From: Carposina sasakii
Taxonomy: Eukaryota; Arthropoda; Insecta; Lepidoptera; Carposinidae
Direction of reading: 5' to 3'
NCBI GenBank assembly: GCA_014607495.2
Contig: CP053169.1
Coordinates: 2,232,001-2,296,000 of the forward strand
Length of the DNA stretch: 64,000 nucleotides
Shown: piece after piece, positions 25,335 through 37,900 of the stretch
Layout: each line of letters starts with the position of its first letter
Numbering within the stretch: the stretch's first letter is position 1
Program-made: the position numbers and the translations under genes
Notes under the pieces: generated by a model
What the model was told of the DNA's origin: nothing
Seen by the model: the letters and a program-made list of their open reading frames with translations, nothing else
The model's database searches: none

Positions 25335-25812
25335 CTACATATCCTTTAAAACCTTCCATTTAAACCATTCTATGTTTTAAAAAACCGCATCATATATACC
25401 CAAGGAAGGTTGCCCTAAAACAAATGCCAAATCCTTCTTGAAAGAAATCATACTGGGCCAATAAAAAATTAGTGAGATACTTAGACAATGAAAACAAACA
25501 GAGAAAATGCTTAGACAATGTAACATCTTTTCAAATCTATCAATAGCAGCTTCGACTTCATCACATCATTTAACGAAGCCGCTAAGTCTTCAAAACGGAG
25601 GCAATTTTTTCCGAACTTATATCAATCCAACCGAGAAATAATGTCACGTAAGGGGTGAAATTATATCTTGTGAGATTTAATAGGCTAACTGGTTTTTTGT
25701 GGGTGTGTAATTTGCACACTTTTGCCCAATCTCTTTGGGGAATAACGGGCTTGACTATGTATGTATGTTACATTCTATATGCTCTTAGAACAGGTAGATG
25801 ATGAACACTCAC
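25335..25812. other. Gr 3' flank or last intron; final exon not seen
   Basis: This should be the intron after exon I. I searched the minus strand for a short exon with the TTY...QF type end and found none here or down to about 16 kb. Confidence 0.5.
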
Positions 25813-25971
25813 AGTAGCTACCAACGGCCGGTCCAGGGTACACATTCCGAGCGGCGTGTACGCAGCAGCCTGCAGCAGCAGGGTCCGGCAGAACAGCTCC
25901 AGCCAGGCAGCTGCACCACCCACTGATGGTGACGTCATCAGTCGGCAGACCAGCTCTGCTGTGCGCTTACC
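25813..25971 (-). CDS. Gr exon I (last exon found)
   Basis: The acceptor is ATATCCCAG and the donor is ACT|GTGAGT. The 53 codons read [20 protein letters not shown], then [18 protein letters not shown] and [15 protein letters not shown]. The cytoplasmic loop and the start of the last membrane region are present. The consensus donor shows that at least one further coding exon follows, but none could be identified below 25813. Confidence 0.88.
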
Positions 25972-28900
25972 CTGGGATATGAAAGATACCCCTGTGATTT
26001 TACTTAGCTCATGAGGAAAGGTATCTGCTTTTGTTTATAATTTACTTTGTTTGAAGTATTTGGGTCATCGGCGTGATATATTTTTTTATTTTTTATTGTA
26101 CGCGGACATTTTAAACAGAAAAACGTTTTACATTGACAATGTATAATGGCGTTTTTTACTTAAAAGTGTTGAGAAAAAACGTCTTTTGATATAATGTAGA
26201 ATACGTAATCTACATTCCTACTATCATCCAAGTAAGTCTTTTTAGAAACATATTTTCCTGTGCTGAATTTTCCTTTTACTAGAAATATCAGCTGCATCAC
26301 CTTTGGTGCATGTCGTAAGAATTGACTAAGGAACTCAAGGGCGTTCTCACAGGCTAGAAACTTAACACTTATCTTTACATCTAGTCCTACTATACTTGAT
26401 ACTGTAGGATATCGTCCATGTTCCTGCAGTTCTGTCAGCGTGACTACCCTCTGAAACACAGCCTTGTGTATTTTATGTATGTACTTTTTCCTATTTTCAG
26501 GATTCAGATGGGCAACCTTCATAACCATGACATAACTAACCTCAACAATGGTATGATGGCACGGCTCCACCACTATGAACATCCTGAGCACATGCGTCAA
26601 GCACCATAGGAACTGTAGCACCAGGAAATGCACCCGGTTTGTCGATACAACTGTAAGAACGTATAAAAGACTGACTAGACCTATATACCAAAGTTTAATT
26701 AACTGTAACGGACTCGCTAACACACACGTAACCATTTTTTAAATAAGGTCACTAGCTTATAATACAGGAAGTCGAATGAGCATCTTTGTTTTATGAAAAT
26801 CATCGACAGAGGACGAAAAAGAACTTAGGAATCTCATCCCTCGTTCCCACTTGTCGGCTGTCGGGCTCGGATTTTTGTCGGATGTTTCAGTGCTAGATCA
26901 TTTTTTTAAATGAAACTGTTCGGCTCCGACGAGTGCGAAGTCATATGAAATATACTCCCACAGTAACATCCGATAAAAATCTGAGCCTGACAACCGACAA
27001 GTGGAAACGAGCTCTAAGTGTACTAACTAATTAGGTTAATTTGTTTAAAAAATTGTGTGAATATTAATTAATTTATTATGACGATCGGAGAGACAAATTG
27101 GCAACCATTAATTGTCTTTAAAATCAACTACAAAATAAAGATATTAGTTATTTTAGGTTGCTCCACTTACTTAGCTCCATAATCAAGAAGTACGGAGTAA
27201 CAATCAGATGCAGCAACGTTGAGATCAGTATGATGATGACTGGCAGACCGTAGCTGTCGTCGATGGCTCTCACTACTGAGCACAAGGTGCCGTGGAGTGA
27301 TGAGAGTCGGCGGATGGCTTCAAACGGTGACACCAGTAACCGAGGCTCACCAGTCACTGAAAGCGGTAAATTGATTTATTAAAACACGTGACTTTATTCA
27401 TGGCTAGGTTTAAAACAGCATCACAGATTTCGGAAGGTTAGCATTTGATAATACACGTTTTAACGAGTATGCAGCATGCTTATGTAGCTCTTCATTTAAA
27501 ATAAAAAATTTCGTCAACTAAGGATCTCGAGTATTCTCTAAGGTGACAAGCTAGCAATTGATAATTAACATCTGTCCCCGTTAAATGTGGCTGTGAGATT
27601 CCCTTTATGATCCTGCAGTACTGGCTACTTCATTTCGGGAATACAACCGTGTTACAAATTCTTTATTGTACAAAGACAATATAACTATGTAAAGTTTTAT
27701 CTAATAGCTTTTTTGACATTCCGAGACGGGCAAGTGCGAAGCTGTTCACATAACTGCTCGTTATGGTCACTAATGCTTACGAAGAAGTATGAGCATCAGG
27801 CAGCAACAGTACATTGGTATGATATGCTGTTCTAACAATTCTTTTTACGCTACCCTGGTCAGTCTATGAAGAGCAAATACAAATCTATTAAGTTACCAAC
27901 ATACCAGATCTCTTGATGATGACCGGCTGGTCCCGCCCGGGAATCGGCTCCATCAGCAGACTGACGTTGCTGGCGCGTTGCGACTCCGCTGAGGGTGTCA
28001 CGCGGATAGCAAAGATGTTGAGCGGGGCTGACTCACGGGACTTTTCCACTGGAAACACAATGGAGTATGTCTTATTTAAAGTGCAATGTCTAAACTTTAG
28101 CAGCTGGCGTAGGCTTCGATCTCATAATATACCGAGTGCTAGTTTGTACGATATTAAAAAGTAGGCGATTTAAACTTTACCATAGAAGAATAAGATTTCA
28201 TAGAGTCCTAATGTCATACTAACCGTTTCGATGTACCATTAGACTTTTCGGTACCTCACAATTCCAGTCCTTGACACTTAGATTATATTAGTGTAATGTA
28301 TAGTGATGTACGAAATTACTAATGTATTGTAACGTATAGTAATGCAATCTAAGTGTCAAGGACTGGAATTGTGAGGCACCGAAAAATCTAATGGTGCATC
28401 GAAACTGTTAGTATGGCATTAGCACTCTATGTCTACATCTTATTCCTCTATGACTTTACATCATATTAACCTAGTCCTCACATTAACATCCCTTAGGTCT
28501 TGTGTCGTGGGTACTAAACAATTATACATATCCAATTATCCATGCTCGGAAATGAACGTTGATATTCATCATTTCAATGCCGGGATTCGAGACAAGAACC
28601 TATGGCCGCGGCAGGCAGGGTTACTACAAGTACGTTAATCGGTCGTCGAATTATCAAATAATTTCAAATACCTAACTGAAAAACCCCAATGGCGAGTCAT
28701 AAGTAATCCAAAAACAGCAATATATCTAACAATAACAAATAAGCCCTAGCACTAGTCACAGGACCGCCCGATACCATTGGCGCGGAAAACAAATATTACT
28801 GACTAGTGGACGCCCGCGACTCTGTCCGCGTGGACTATAGAAAAAACAAAATGTCGAAATTATTTGGGATAAAAACATTTTCCCGGGATAAAAAGTACTA

Positions 28901-31900
28901 TTTGTTAAGTGGGACCTGTCACAATATATTACTGAAAACTGCATCGAAATCGGTTCAACCGTTTCTGAGATTAGCGTGCATAAACGCACACTCAAACAGA
29001 CAAAAATTCCAAAAATTATCGTTTTGGGTTCTATTGCGTTGATAAAGGTCTCCTATAATATTTTTTCTCATATATCTTCCATGTACAGACAGCGATCCGT
29101 TACATTTTTATTATATGTATAGAAGATATAGAAGATAATCGAATTAAAAATGCATTTCCTGCAAGTGATAACACTGTCGTATAACTTAACACAATGGTAC
29201 TTGTTCAGCATTTCAGTATTTGCCTGGCTGTCACCAACACCCTGTATAATAGCTTACAGATTCTTGATAGAACCTTGCCGATTACCAATTCAATGTAACG
29301 TCAGCAGTATCCGCAAACGAAACTGAAGTTCCAGTGGCTCAGAATCACTGATATTGTTATATTTTCGGCTGTATCCAACTTACTAGGTAAAGATAGGTGC
29401 TTCCCAGTAAGGGCCAGTGCATCATTAACCGCTTGGAACCTCGCCCGCAGCGTCAGCGCCGTGAACGCGAACTGCAGCTCCAGGATCATGGCCACGTACC
29501 ACAGCAGGTAGAAACCGATGTAGTTCTTCACCACGTCCCCTGGAACATTGATGATAGATTAACAGGTACTATTCACTTTCGTGTAGCTCTGAAGCTACGC
29601 TCCAAACATTGCATAACGCTTTTTGTCTTCTCCTATGTAGCTTATAGTTATTTATTGAATAGGTATCATGAATTTACTACCTCAGTCAGTGTAGCTACAT
29701 AATGTCAGCCACATAATATTTAACTCCATGTTGCCGGTAGTGAATCCATTTAGAGTTAGGTGGGTGTTACTCTGATGCAAAAGCTGCTACGGATTTTCAT
29801 GAAACTTGCCAGTTAGACAGGATATAGCTTATATATAATGATGTTTTCCGACCGTATGTCGGTCAAGGCGACCAATCTCTACGGAGATTGGCCAGGTACG
29901 CAGGAGATATTATAGTGCACAAGTGTGTGCGCAAACAAACACAGTTGCACTCTCTATTCCCTCACTCTCATCCAATGGGACGGAAAGTCGACACGACCGG
30001 AGAGAGATCAGGCTTTCCGAGGCACGAGCTAAGTGACAATTTTGCAACAATAAAATCTGTAAATAAAATAAATTCATTGGTACAGGCCCGTGACTGGGAT
30101 CGAACTTACGCCTCCCGTTTGGAAGGTGCACGTCTTAACCACTGGGCTATCACCGCTTATATATAAGAATAACACGTACGCTAGTAAATTATTAACTTGG
30201 TTTTCAGACAGAAGCCACGGAAAATGAACTCCAAACTATAGGTTATCTTCCTCAAATCCTCTAAGGCTTACAATGTCTATCTCCCTTCCTCGCCTGCAGT
30301 GCATAGAAGCAGAAGTCGTCTCCGAGTAGCACCGTGAAGAAGATGAGGATGGCCAGCAGGATACCTGTCAACCTTCGCTCTGTCATCGCTGAGTATTGTG
30401 CTCCTATACTGATGTCTACCTGGAAAAGATTTAGTAGAGGATTATTTCAAATCAAATCTAATCAAAATAAATTTATTTATAACATTTCAAATGTGCATGT
30501 CGTAAGAGTCGACTAAGGAACTCAGGGGCGTTCCCTGAGCTAGCATTTGCCATTGATATTAGCCGCGTGGTGCCGGCAGAGTAGAGTTTGTACCACACCA
30601 TACCTGCCAGTGGGTATCGTACGAGGCGATTAAGGGTTTTAGGTAGATAGGCAGCAGCGTCTCCTGTGCTGACAACATAGTCCAAAAAACATCACTCACA
30701 TCATCAATCACCATGGGCAAAAACCCCTATGGTAGTAGTAATTTAATCTTCACTGGCTGGCAACGAATACTCGTCCAGATTTATATCGTAGCAGATACGT
30801 TCCCTGCATGAAACACAGTGTGCCTTTACGTTCATAAACTGGTCATAGTATGGTAGGATAAGTGGGTGATTACTTAGTAGAAAATTGTAACGACGGGTAA
30901 ATAAAAGGTCCACAGCAGGCTTGACTTGTTATAATTTTCCAATAAGAATCAGACAGTGATTACAAGACTAGTTGCCGCTGGCGGAATCGTGTCACAAACG
31001 CGGCGTGCACTCGCACTGGCATGGCTAGGCTTTACGCCAACCCCGTCAAGGCTTACTCCTTCAAGCCAGTAGGAGGTCTAAGCTTATGGCATGGCAGTGG
31101 CTGAATGGCTTGGGGTGTAACGTAGGGGCACGGCAAATGGCTAGGTAATGCCTCGCTATACAGCTTATGACTCGCTGCTATAGGCTGACTGCAACGTTTC
31201 GTAACACAATATACCAACCCCAGCCACTTTGTCCATGAATTCGATGATGTTCTTCATCCTTCTCGGCGCTCCGTAGACCCCAGCACCTGCCGTCACCACA
31301 ACAACAAGCACATCACATGCTGACACCACCTGATGGATAAAAATTAATGTTATTTCAAGTATTCATCATCATTCTCAGCCCTGGGAAGTCCACTGCTGAA
31401 CATAGGCCTCCCCCAACAACCTCCTGCATCCAACCGACGCCCGCGACCTTGGCTAAGGTCATCCGTCCATCTCGCGGGTGGCCTTCCCACGCTGTATTGT
31501 TAAGTTTAATTAAATCGAAACAAATACGCGTCAAATAATAAAATGATTGTAAAATTAAAAGGATAATACTAAGACAAAAAATTTTGTCACTCTCAAACTC
31601 AAATGCGACAAGCCGTTTTGGCTCTAGAGCGTGCCAAAGAAATATACAAACATAATACAAACATAATACAAACATACACTTGAAAAACGTAACCCCCTGG
31701 CGCAGTCGGATAAAAATAGAGTTTTCGACAACTAACAGCGATCAATTTTATGTTAAGGTGTAACCCCACCTGTGACATCCGTGACGTCATCCGCACGGAC
31801 AGCTCCATACCCACGTTTATCTCGGCCACCAGACCGAATATTGTGCAGATTACTGGAAGAATACAAAATAGACATATCAATACTAAAATACTCGTAGATT

Positions 31901-34900
31901 TCTTTAACTGTACAAAGTACTACTATGTATTATTATTTGACACTAGGGATCTGCCCCGGAAAAGCTGTGTAAATACCCCACTATAGAGAACCTATTTCCA
32001 AAATTTCAGACCCAAATTCACATTTTTATTTTTCCAGATAGTATGAAGAATTCCGAAAAAACTCAGGAATGTCCATACAATTTTGAAAAATAAAAATGTG
32101 ATTTCGAGTCTCAAATTTTGGAAATTGGATCTCTATAGTGGGCTTTTTACATAGCTTTTCGCTTAACATACCCTTTCTATTACACCCTGTATAGATATGA
32201 ATATTGGATGAAATGTAATCTTACTGGAATTATGGTAAGTACCATATCCATTCTTATTCTTTATTGTACACACAGAAAACATTAATGGTAATAATATTAA
32301 AAAGATAAAGTACAAAGGCGAGCTTATCTCTGATAGAGATTTTTTCCAGATAACCAGTTAACATTTTGTGATTGGTAAATGTGAGGATATCATACGTGCA
32401 CATCCAAATTATAAAAAAAAACCTATAAAAAAACAATATAAACAATCAAAAGCAACAATTAAATAACTACATACAATATAACTAAATAAATACATATATA
32501 CATACATATTTTATAAAATAACACAAAAAGTTGGATTATACAGCATCATTATTAAGAGATAGGTAGTAGCTTCTCAACTTGTTCTTAAAGGTGCCAATAG
32601 ATTGTGAGTCTCTTATGGTGTGAGGCAGTGTATTCCAAAGCATAATGACATAAACTGTAAATGAGTACCCATAGGCTCCAGTGTTATGACGGGAAGTTCT
32701 GAGCAATGAAGCAGTAATAGACCTGAGGGATCTGTCTCTAGAGAGCAGTTATTCGAATCGCTCACTTTTAATTTAATTTAATAATTTTAAAGAGAAGAGT
32801 AAGTATATGGCCATTGCGACGAAGACGAATTGGGAGCCAATTTCGAAAATGAGACATGGTCGTATTTACTTAGTCCGTAAACAAACTCGAACGTCTTCAG
32901 AACTTAGGTATTCGTTTTAATACCTAAGTTCTGAAGACGTTCGAGTTTGTTTAAAAGCTCCTCATTGGCGTCGGGGTAGCAAGCATCCGCATAGTCCAGT
33001 ATTGGAAGAATTAGGGACTGAGCAACGTTCTTTTTAGTTTTAAAAGGGAGAAAGTTTTGAAGATGCTTAAGTGAGTGAAATGCCCAGTGTACCTTTTTAC
33101 TGGCCTCACTGACATGAGCTGACCAAGAGAAATTACAATCAAACGTAACTCCCAGATTTTTTACAGTGTTAGAGAAAGGGATAGTAATCTGATTGTATGT
33201 GACTTTGGGCAAGAGCAAATGATTCAGATTAGCAATCAGATTTTTACGACCTATGATAATAGCTTGTGATTTTATAGGGTTAACCAATAAACCAAAGGAC
33301 TGAGACCAACTAAAAATCCTGGATAAGTCGTCATCTGCATAGAGATGAAAACTAGACGATATCACCTTAGTAATTGAGTCTATGAAAATAGAAAAGAGAA
33401 GGGGTGATAGTACGTCACCTTGAGGAACACCAGCAGTGAGATCACACCACTGTGAAGACACGTCATCTGAACGTATGCGCTGCTGGCGTCCCCTGAGGTA
33501 AGAGTCAAACCATTCCACCACTAGAGGAGAAACGTTAAAAAAACGTTAAACGTTAGAACATCAAAGTCCACAGAGTTAAAGGCACTGCTAAAATCTAATA
33601 ACGTTAAAAACGTCAGTAGTTTGTTGTCAGTGGCAAGGCAATGTCATCCGTAACTTTGACTAAGGCAATGACCGTGCTATGTCCAGATCGAAAACCAGAC
33701 TGCAGTGGACACAGAAGCCTGTTCTTGTTTAAGAACGTGTACAATTGACTGTGGACTAGTGATTCAAGAGCCCTGGAAAGGTATGGTAGAATAGAGATAG
33801 GATGGTATTGGTAAAAGGATATAGGATTGGAAGTTTTAGGTAGAGGGATAACGTGAGCCTTCTTTCAAGCAGTCGGGAATGCGCTTGTAACCAAAGAATA
33901 ACCAAAGATATGATGGATTGCAGGCAATAGCTCGTCAATAATAGGACGCAACATCTGAGCGCTGATTTCATCCTCACCGACCGCTTTGGAAGAAATGCCT
34001 AGAATTGCCTTCTTAACGTCACTCACAGTGATAGAAATAAAAGTAAAAGGATGGCAGTCAGGTAAAGATAAGTTACGCAAATTGAGAAGTGTGGAGTGCT
34101 TCAGGTCAACATCAATAGTCACCGGTGGTGAAGAAAAGTGTTTGTTAAGGTCGTTGACATCAACACTAATCCGTACCATAAGTACTCGTATGACTTAGTC
34201 TGCTCAGCAAGTAAATAGATTCTCACGAGATTACGTAAGTACGTAAGATTATGTAAATTTATGAACATTTGTCACGTGTTAGGGATTTGTCTAGACGTTT
34301 TAAACATGGTGTAATCAAAGGGGTTATGATAAGCGAAATGCTATGGAGACATTAGTTTAACATTATTTTAACATTTTTTCAAAGAAACTATCTACATTGA
34401 ATCTCGGAATCTCGCTAATGGACAAAGTCCGAAACGAGATTATCCGGCAGAAGATCAAAGTGACAGGCATAGTCTCGAAATGTAGCAGACTGAAGTGGCA
34501 GTGGGCTGGCTACATCTGTCGTAGAACCGATGGACGGTGGAGTAGTGTTGCCCAAATTCAGTCTTGGTCTTGCAGTCTTGGTCTTGTTCTTGCGTTTTTG
34601 CAAGACCAAGACCAAGAACAAGACCGCGTATTTTTAGCAAGACCAAGACCAAGACTGACCGTGCAAAGACTTGAGCAAGAACAAGACATAGCCTGCAAGA
34701 CTCTTGCGTCTTGCAGCTAGGACTTAGCGCTATTTCACGGAGTAGTTAGGTGTAACAGTTCGGTGTATAGGTAGGTACGCTTAGGAATTCTATGAGACGC
34801 AAAAAACTGTATCAAAGAATATGAAAAACTGGACCTATGCGCATTACGACTAATACCATAAACATAGCGAATAAAAAAATATCTATTAAAATCAAACTGA

Positions 34901-37900
34901 GTGCATGCATAGTTATGTTTTAACCATCGGCACTTTGATAATGCGGCATCAAAGGTTTTGTACTTACTTCTCAAAGAAATTTGCCGCTTTTCGGAAGTAC
35001 ATGGTTATGAACTTATGATACACGCGCCGGCGGCTTCTTTTGAAATCTAAAACAATCGTTGCCGCCACGCCGAAATCATAACATTTGACACTATTTGATT
35101 GCCGCCATAGGGCGTAGGTATACTCATGCAAAATAATTTCGAATTTTAAGAGTACCTACAGGTGTTCCAAAGAATAAATAAGTTTCAGAGTGCTTAGAAT
35201 GAAAATGAATACATTATACTGATCACGCAAGTAGTATTATGATTAGGATAAAATGGTAAGGATAGGTAGTAGATATCATAATAATTCATTCTAGTAAGTA
35301 TATATTATAATATTGATTACTTATATGGTTTTAAACTAATTACTTAGGTACTATTATTGTACATTTAGTCATTATATTTCTTAAGTTTTTACAAGAAAAA
35401 ATAGCAAAAAAGTGTTCAAATATCACACGTTTGATAAATATTGTAGCCACTTTTAAATATACTTGAAACGTGTAAAAAATTCTACAAAACTAATAAAATA
35501 ATATAAAAAGCGTAGGTACTTACCTACTAATAAAATAAAAAGCCTGCGATAAGAGTTTTGTATTACTTACCAGCCCGAATATCTCTGAGAGAGATGATGA
35601 GAGTAAGTATTTACTAGCTGTGCCCGCGACTTCGTCCACGAGGAATAGTAACTTTGGAGGTATAGTGACGTTCAGGATTTATTTATTTATTTTAAAACTT
35701 CTGTCATCAAACATACAAACGAACTCTTCAGCTTTATAATATTAGTATAGATGTACGCCAAAACATTCACTTATATGTAAAGAATAGTGATTGGCACTAA
35801 TTCTTTACATATATTTTATTCACGCGTCGCGTCTGTACAAGTAGGTAATATTTAGTGTGTGTTTGTACGCCGCACGCGGCATCGTTTGATTTGCGGCGGC
35901 ATCCTTTTCATAGAGCCGGCACGTGGCGAGGCGGCGCGGTAGAAAGCAAGGAAACGTACTTCATTTTATTTATACTTCATAATACGAATTATTTTAATTC
36001 CAGTCATTTCCAATTGAGCTGTGCTTCGAGTCTAACTTAATAATTGTTTTTACTAATTCTCGTTGTTTTCTAAAAACGTATCACGTGTACAATTTAATAT
36101 GAGTGACGAAGATTCAAATTATTCTAGTCCGAGTAACGAGAGTTTGAGTCACAGATCTAAAAGACCCAAAAGCAATATAGGTCAGTTGATTTTTCGAATT
36201 TCTTATCAAATCTTCAGTTGTTTATTAATCTGCTTGATCTTTACTATGGCTATGTTAATTCAAGCTAACAATGTCAATTCTAATACGTTTTTCTAAGATT
36301 TAAAGTAAACTTTAATAAATAGTAATAGACTAATAGGTAATTGCAAGACTTGCAAGACTCTTGCTGCAAGACCAAGACCAAGACCAAGACTGGGAGCGCA
36401 AGACCAAGACCAAGACCAGGTGTATTGGCGCAAGACCAAGACCAAGACTGGCTAAGTCTCGTCTTGTTCTTGCATTTGGGCAACACTACGGTGGAGTAAA
36501 CAGGTTCTCGAATGGAGACCGCGCCTCGGCAAGCGTAGCGTTGGGCGCCCTCCGGCCAGATGGACAGAGGACGGCTGATAGTGACTGGATGGCAAAAACG
36601 AGAGATCGAGCCATGTGGCGTACACTGGGGGAGGCCTACGTCCAGCAGTGGACTGCAATAGGCTGATGACGACGACGATGACGATCTACATTGGTTAATA
36701 TCTCCGTTTCTCCGCTTTGCTGCCTTGCTTTGCTTCTATGGACAGGTAGCTTAAGCGCGGAGTTTACAATTATGAAACTAAACTTTGGTAATGTCTGATT
36801 TATACAGCTTCACTTTGATTTATTTAGGTTAGACGAAACTTGGAGTTATTTCGACAAACGTGTATCGTAGCGAGTAATTAAAATAGCATTCCAGGCGTAA
36901 TCGCCCAGAAGTTCACACGTTTAATTTCGGCATAGTAAGTATAACTACATATAGTGTTATTATTATTATACAGGCTGTAATAAAAGGGGTATGATTATGT
37001 TTAGTAAAAAGCTATGAAAGTGACTCACTATACCTAAATAGGGTTACTCCACTCTGATCATAAAATCCGTTGTGAGTGGAAACTGATCATGATATTAGTT
37101 TTGCCTCAAATCAAACGAATAATATTATAATAATAATATAATAATAATAATAATATTCACACACTTCACAACACATTAACTTAGTCCCACATTAAGATCC
37201 ATAAGGTCTTGTGTCGTGGGTACTAAGCAACGGTATATAAATACATAGATAAGTATAGAAACATCCATGACTCGGAAACAAACATCAATATTCATCATAT
37301 CAATGTTTGCACCTACCGGGATTCGAACCCAGGACTTATGGCGCTGCAGGCAGGGGCACTACCTACTACACCAATCGGCCGTCATGAATGAAAAGTAGAA
37401 TCCGATCACGTGATCAGATTCCACCAGGACAACAGGTGTAATAGAAAGGGTATGTTAAGCGAAAAGCTATGTAAAAAGCCCACTATAGAGATCCAATTTC
37501 CAAATTTCAGACCCAAATTCACATTTTTATTTTTCCAGATAGTATGAAGAATTCCGAAAAAACTCAGGAATGTCCATACAATTTTGAAAAATAAAAATGT
37601 GATTTCGAGTCTCAAATTTTGGAAATTGGATCTCTATAGTGGGCTTTTTACATAGCTTTTCGCTTAACATACCCTTTCTATTACACCCTGTATAGATATG
37701 AATATTGGATGAAATGTAATCTTACTGGAATTATGGTAAGTACCATATCCATTCTTATTCTTTATTGTACACACAGAAAACATTAATGGTAATAATATTA
37801 AAAAGATAAAGTACAAAGGCGAGCTTATCTCTGATAGAGATTTCTTCCAGATAACCAGTTAAAATTTTGTGATTGGTAAATGTGAGGATATCATACGTGC

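Larger units (their letters stand above)
34543..36488 (+). mobile_element. Non-autonomous hAT transposon with CAAGAC arrays
   Basis: The terminal inverted repeats are TAGTGTTGCCCAAAT at both ends, matching the hAT start consensus YAGNG. The flanking 8 bp are CGGTGGAG on both sides (34535-34542 and 36489-36496), the hAT target duplication length. Copy 2 of the surrounding duplication (near 40922) has the site uninterrupted with a single CGGTGGAG. The element is 1946 bp. Both ends inside carry runs of CAAGAC/CAAGAA hexamers. The middle holds a GC-rich block and a short coding start, and a small Helitron at 35614-35751. Confidence 0.92.
34372..36672 (+). pseudogene. RTE-type LINE C-terminal tail, copy 1, split by the hAT element
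   Basis: The reading [20 protein letters not shown], then [19 protein letters not shown], runs to 34542 and resumes at 36497 with [20 protein letters not shown], ending in a [13 protein letters not shown] tail. This is the C-terminus of a common lepidopteran RTE-like reverse transcriptase. Stops (DG**-like) show that it is dead. Confidence 0.8.

Noticed and set aside
26160..26735. 191-codon minus-strand frame as one gene
   Set aside because: Only 26541-26650 (Gr exon H) is coding; the remainder is intron that happens to be open, including a dispersed repeat.
34415..34652. Arg/Lys/Asp-rich or Leu/Val-rich frames near the hAT left end
   Set aside because: They are translations of the CAAGAC hexamer array.
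34535..36496. First considered a Mutator-like element with 10-bp duplication
   Set aside because: Starting the terminal repeat at TAGTG gives identical 15-bp ends and an exact 8-bp duplication, which fits hAT better.
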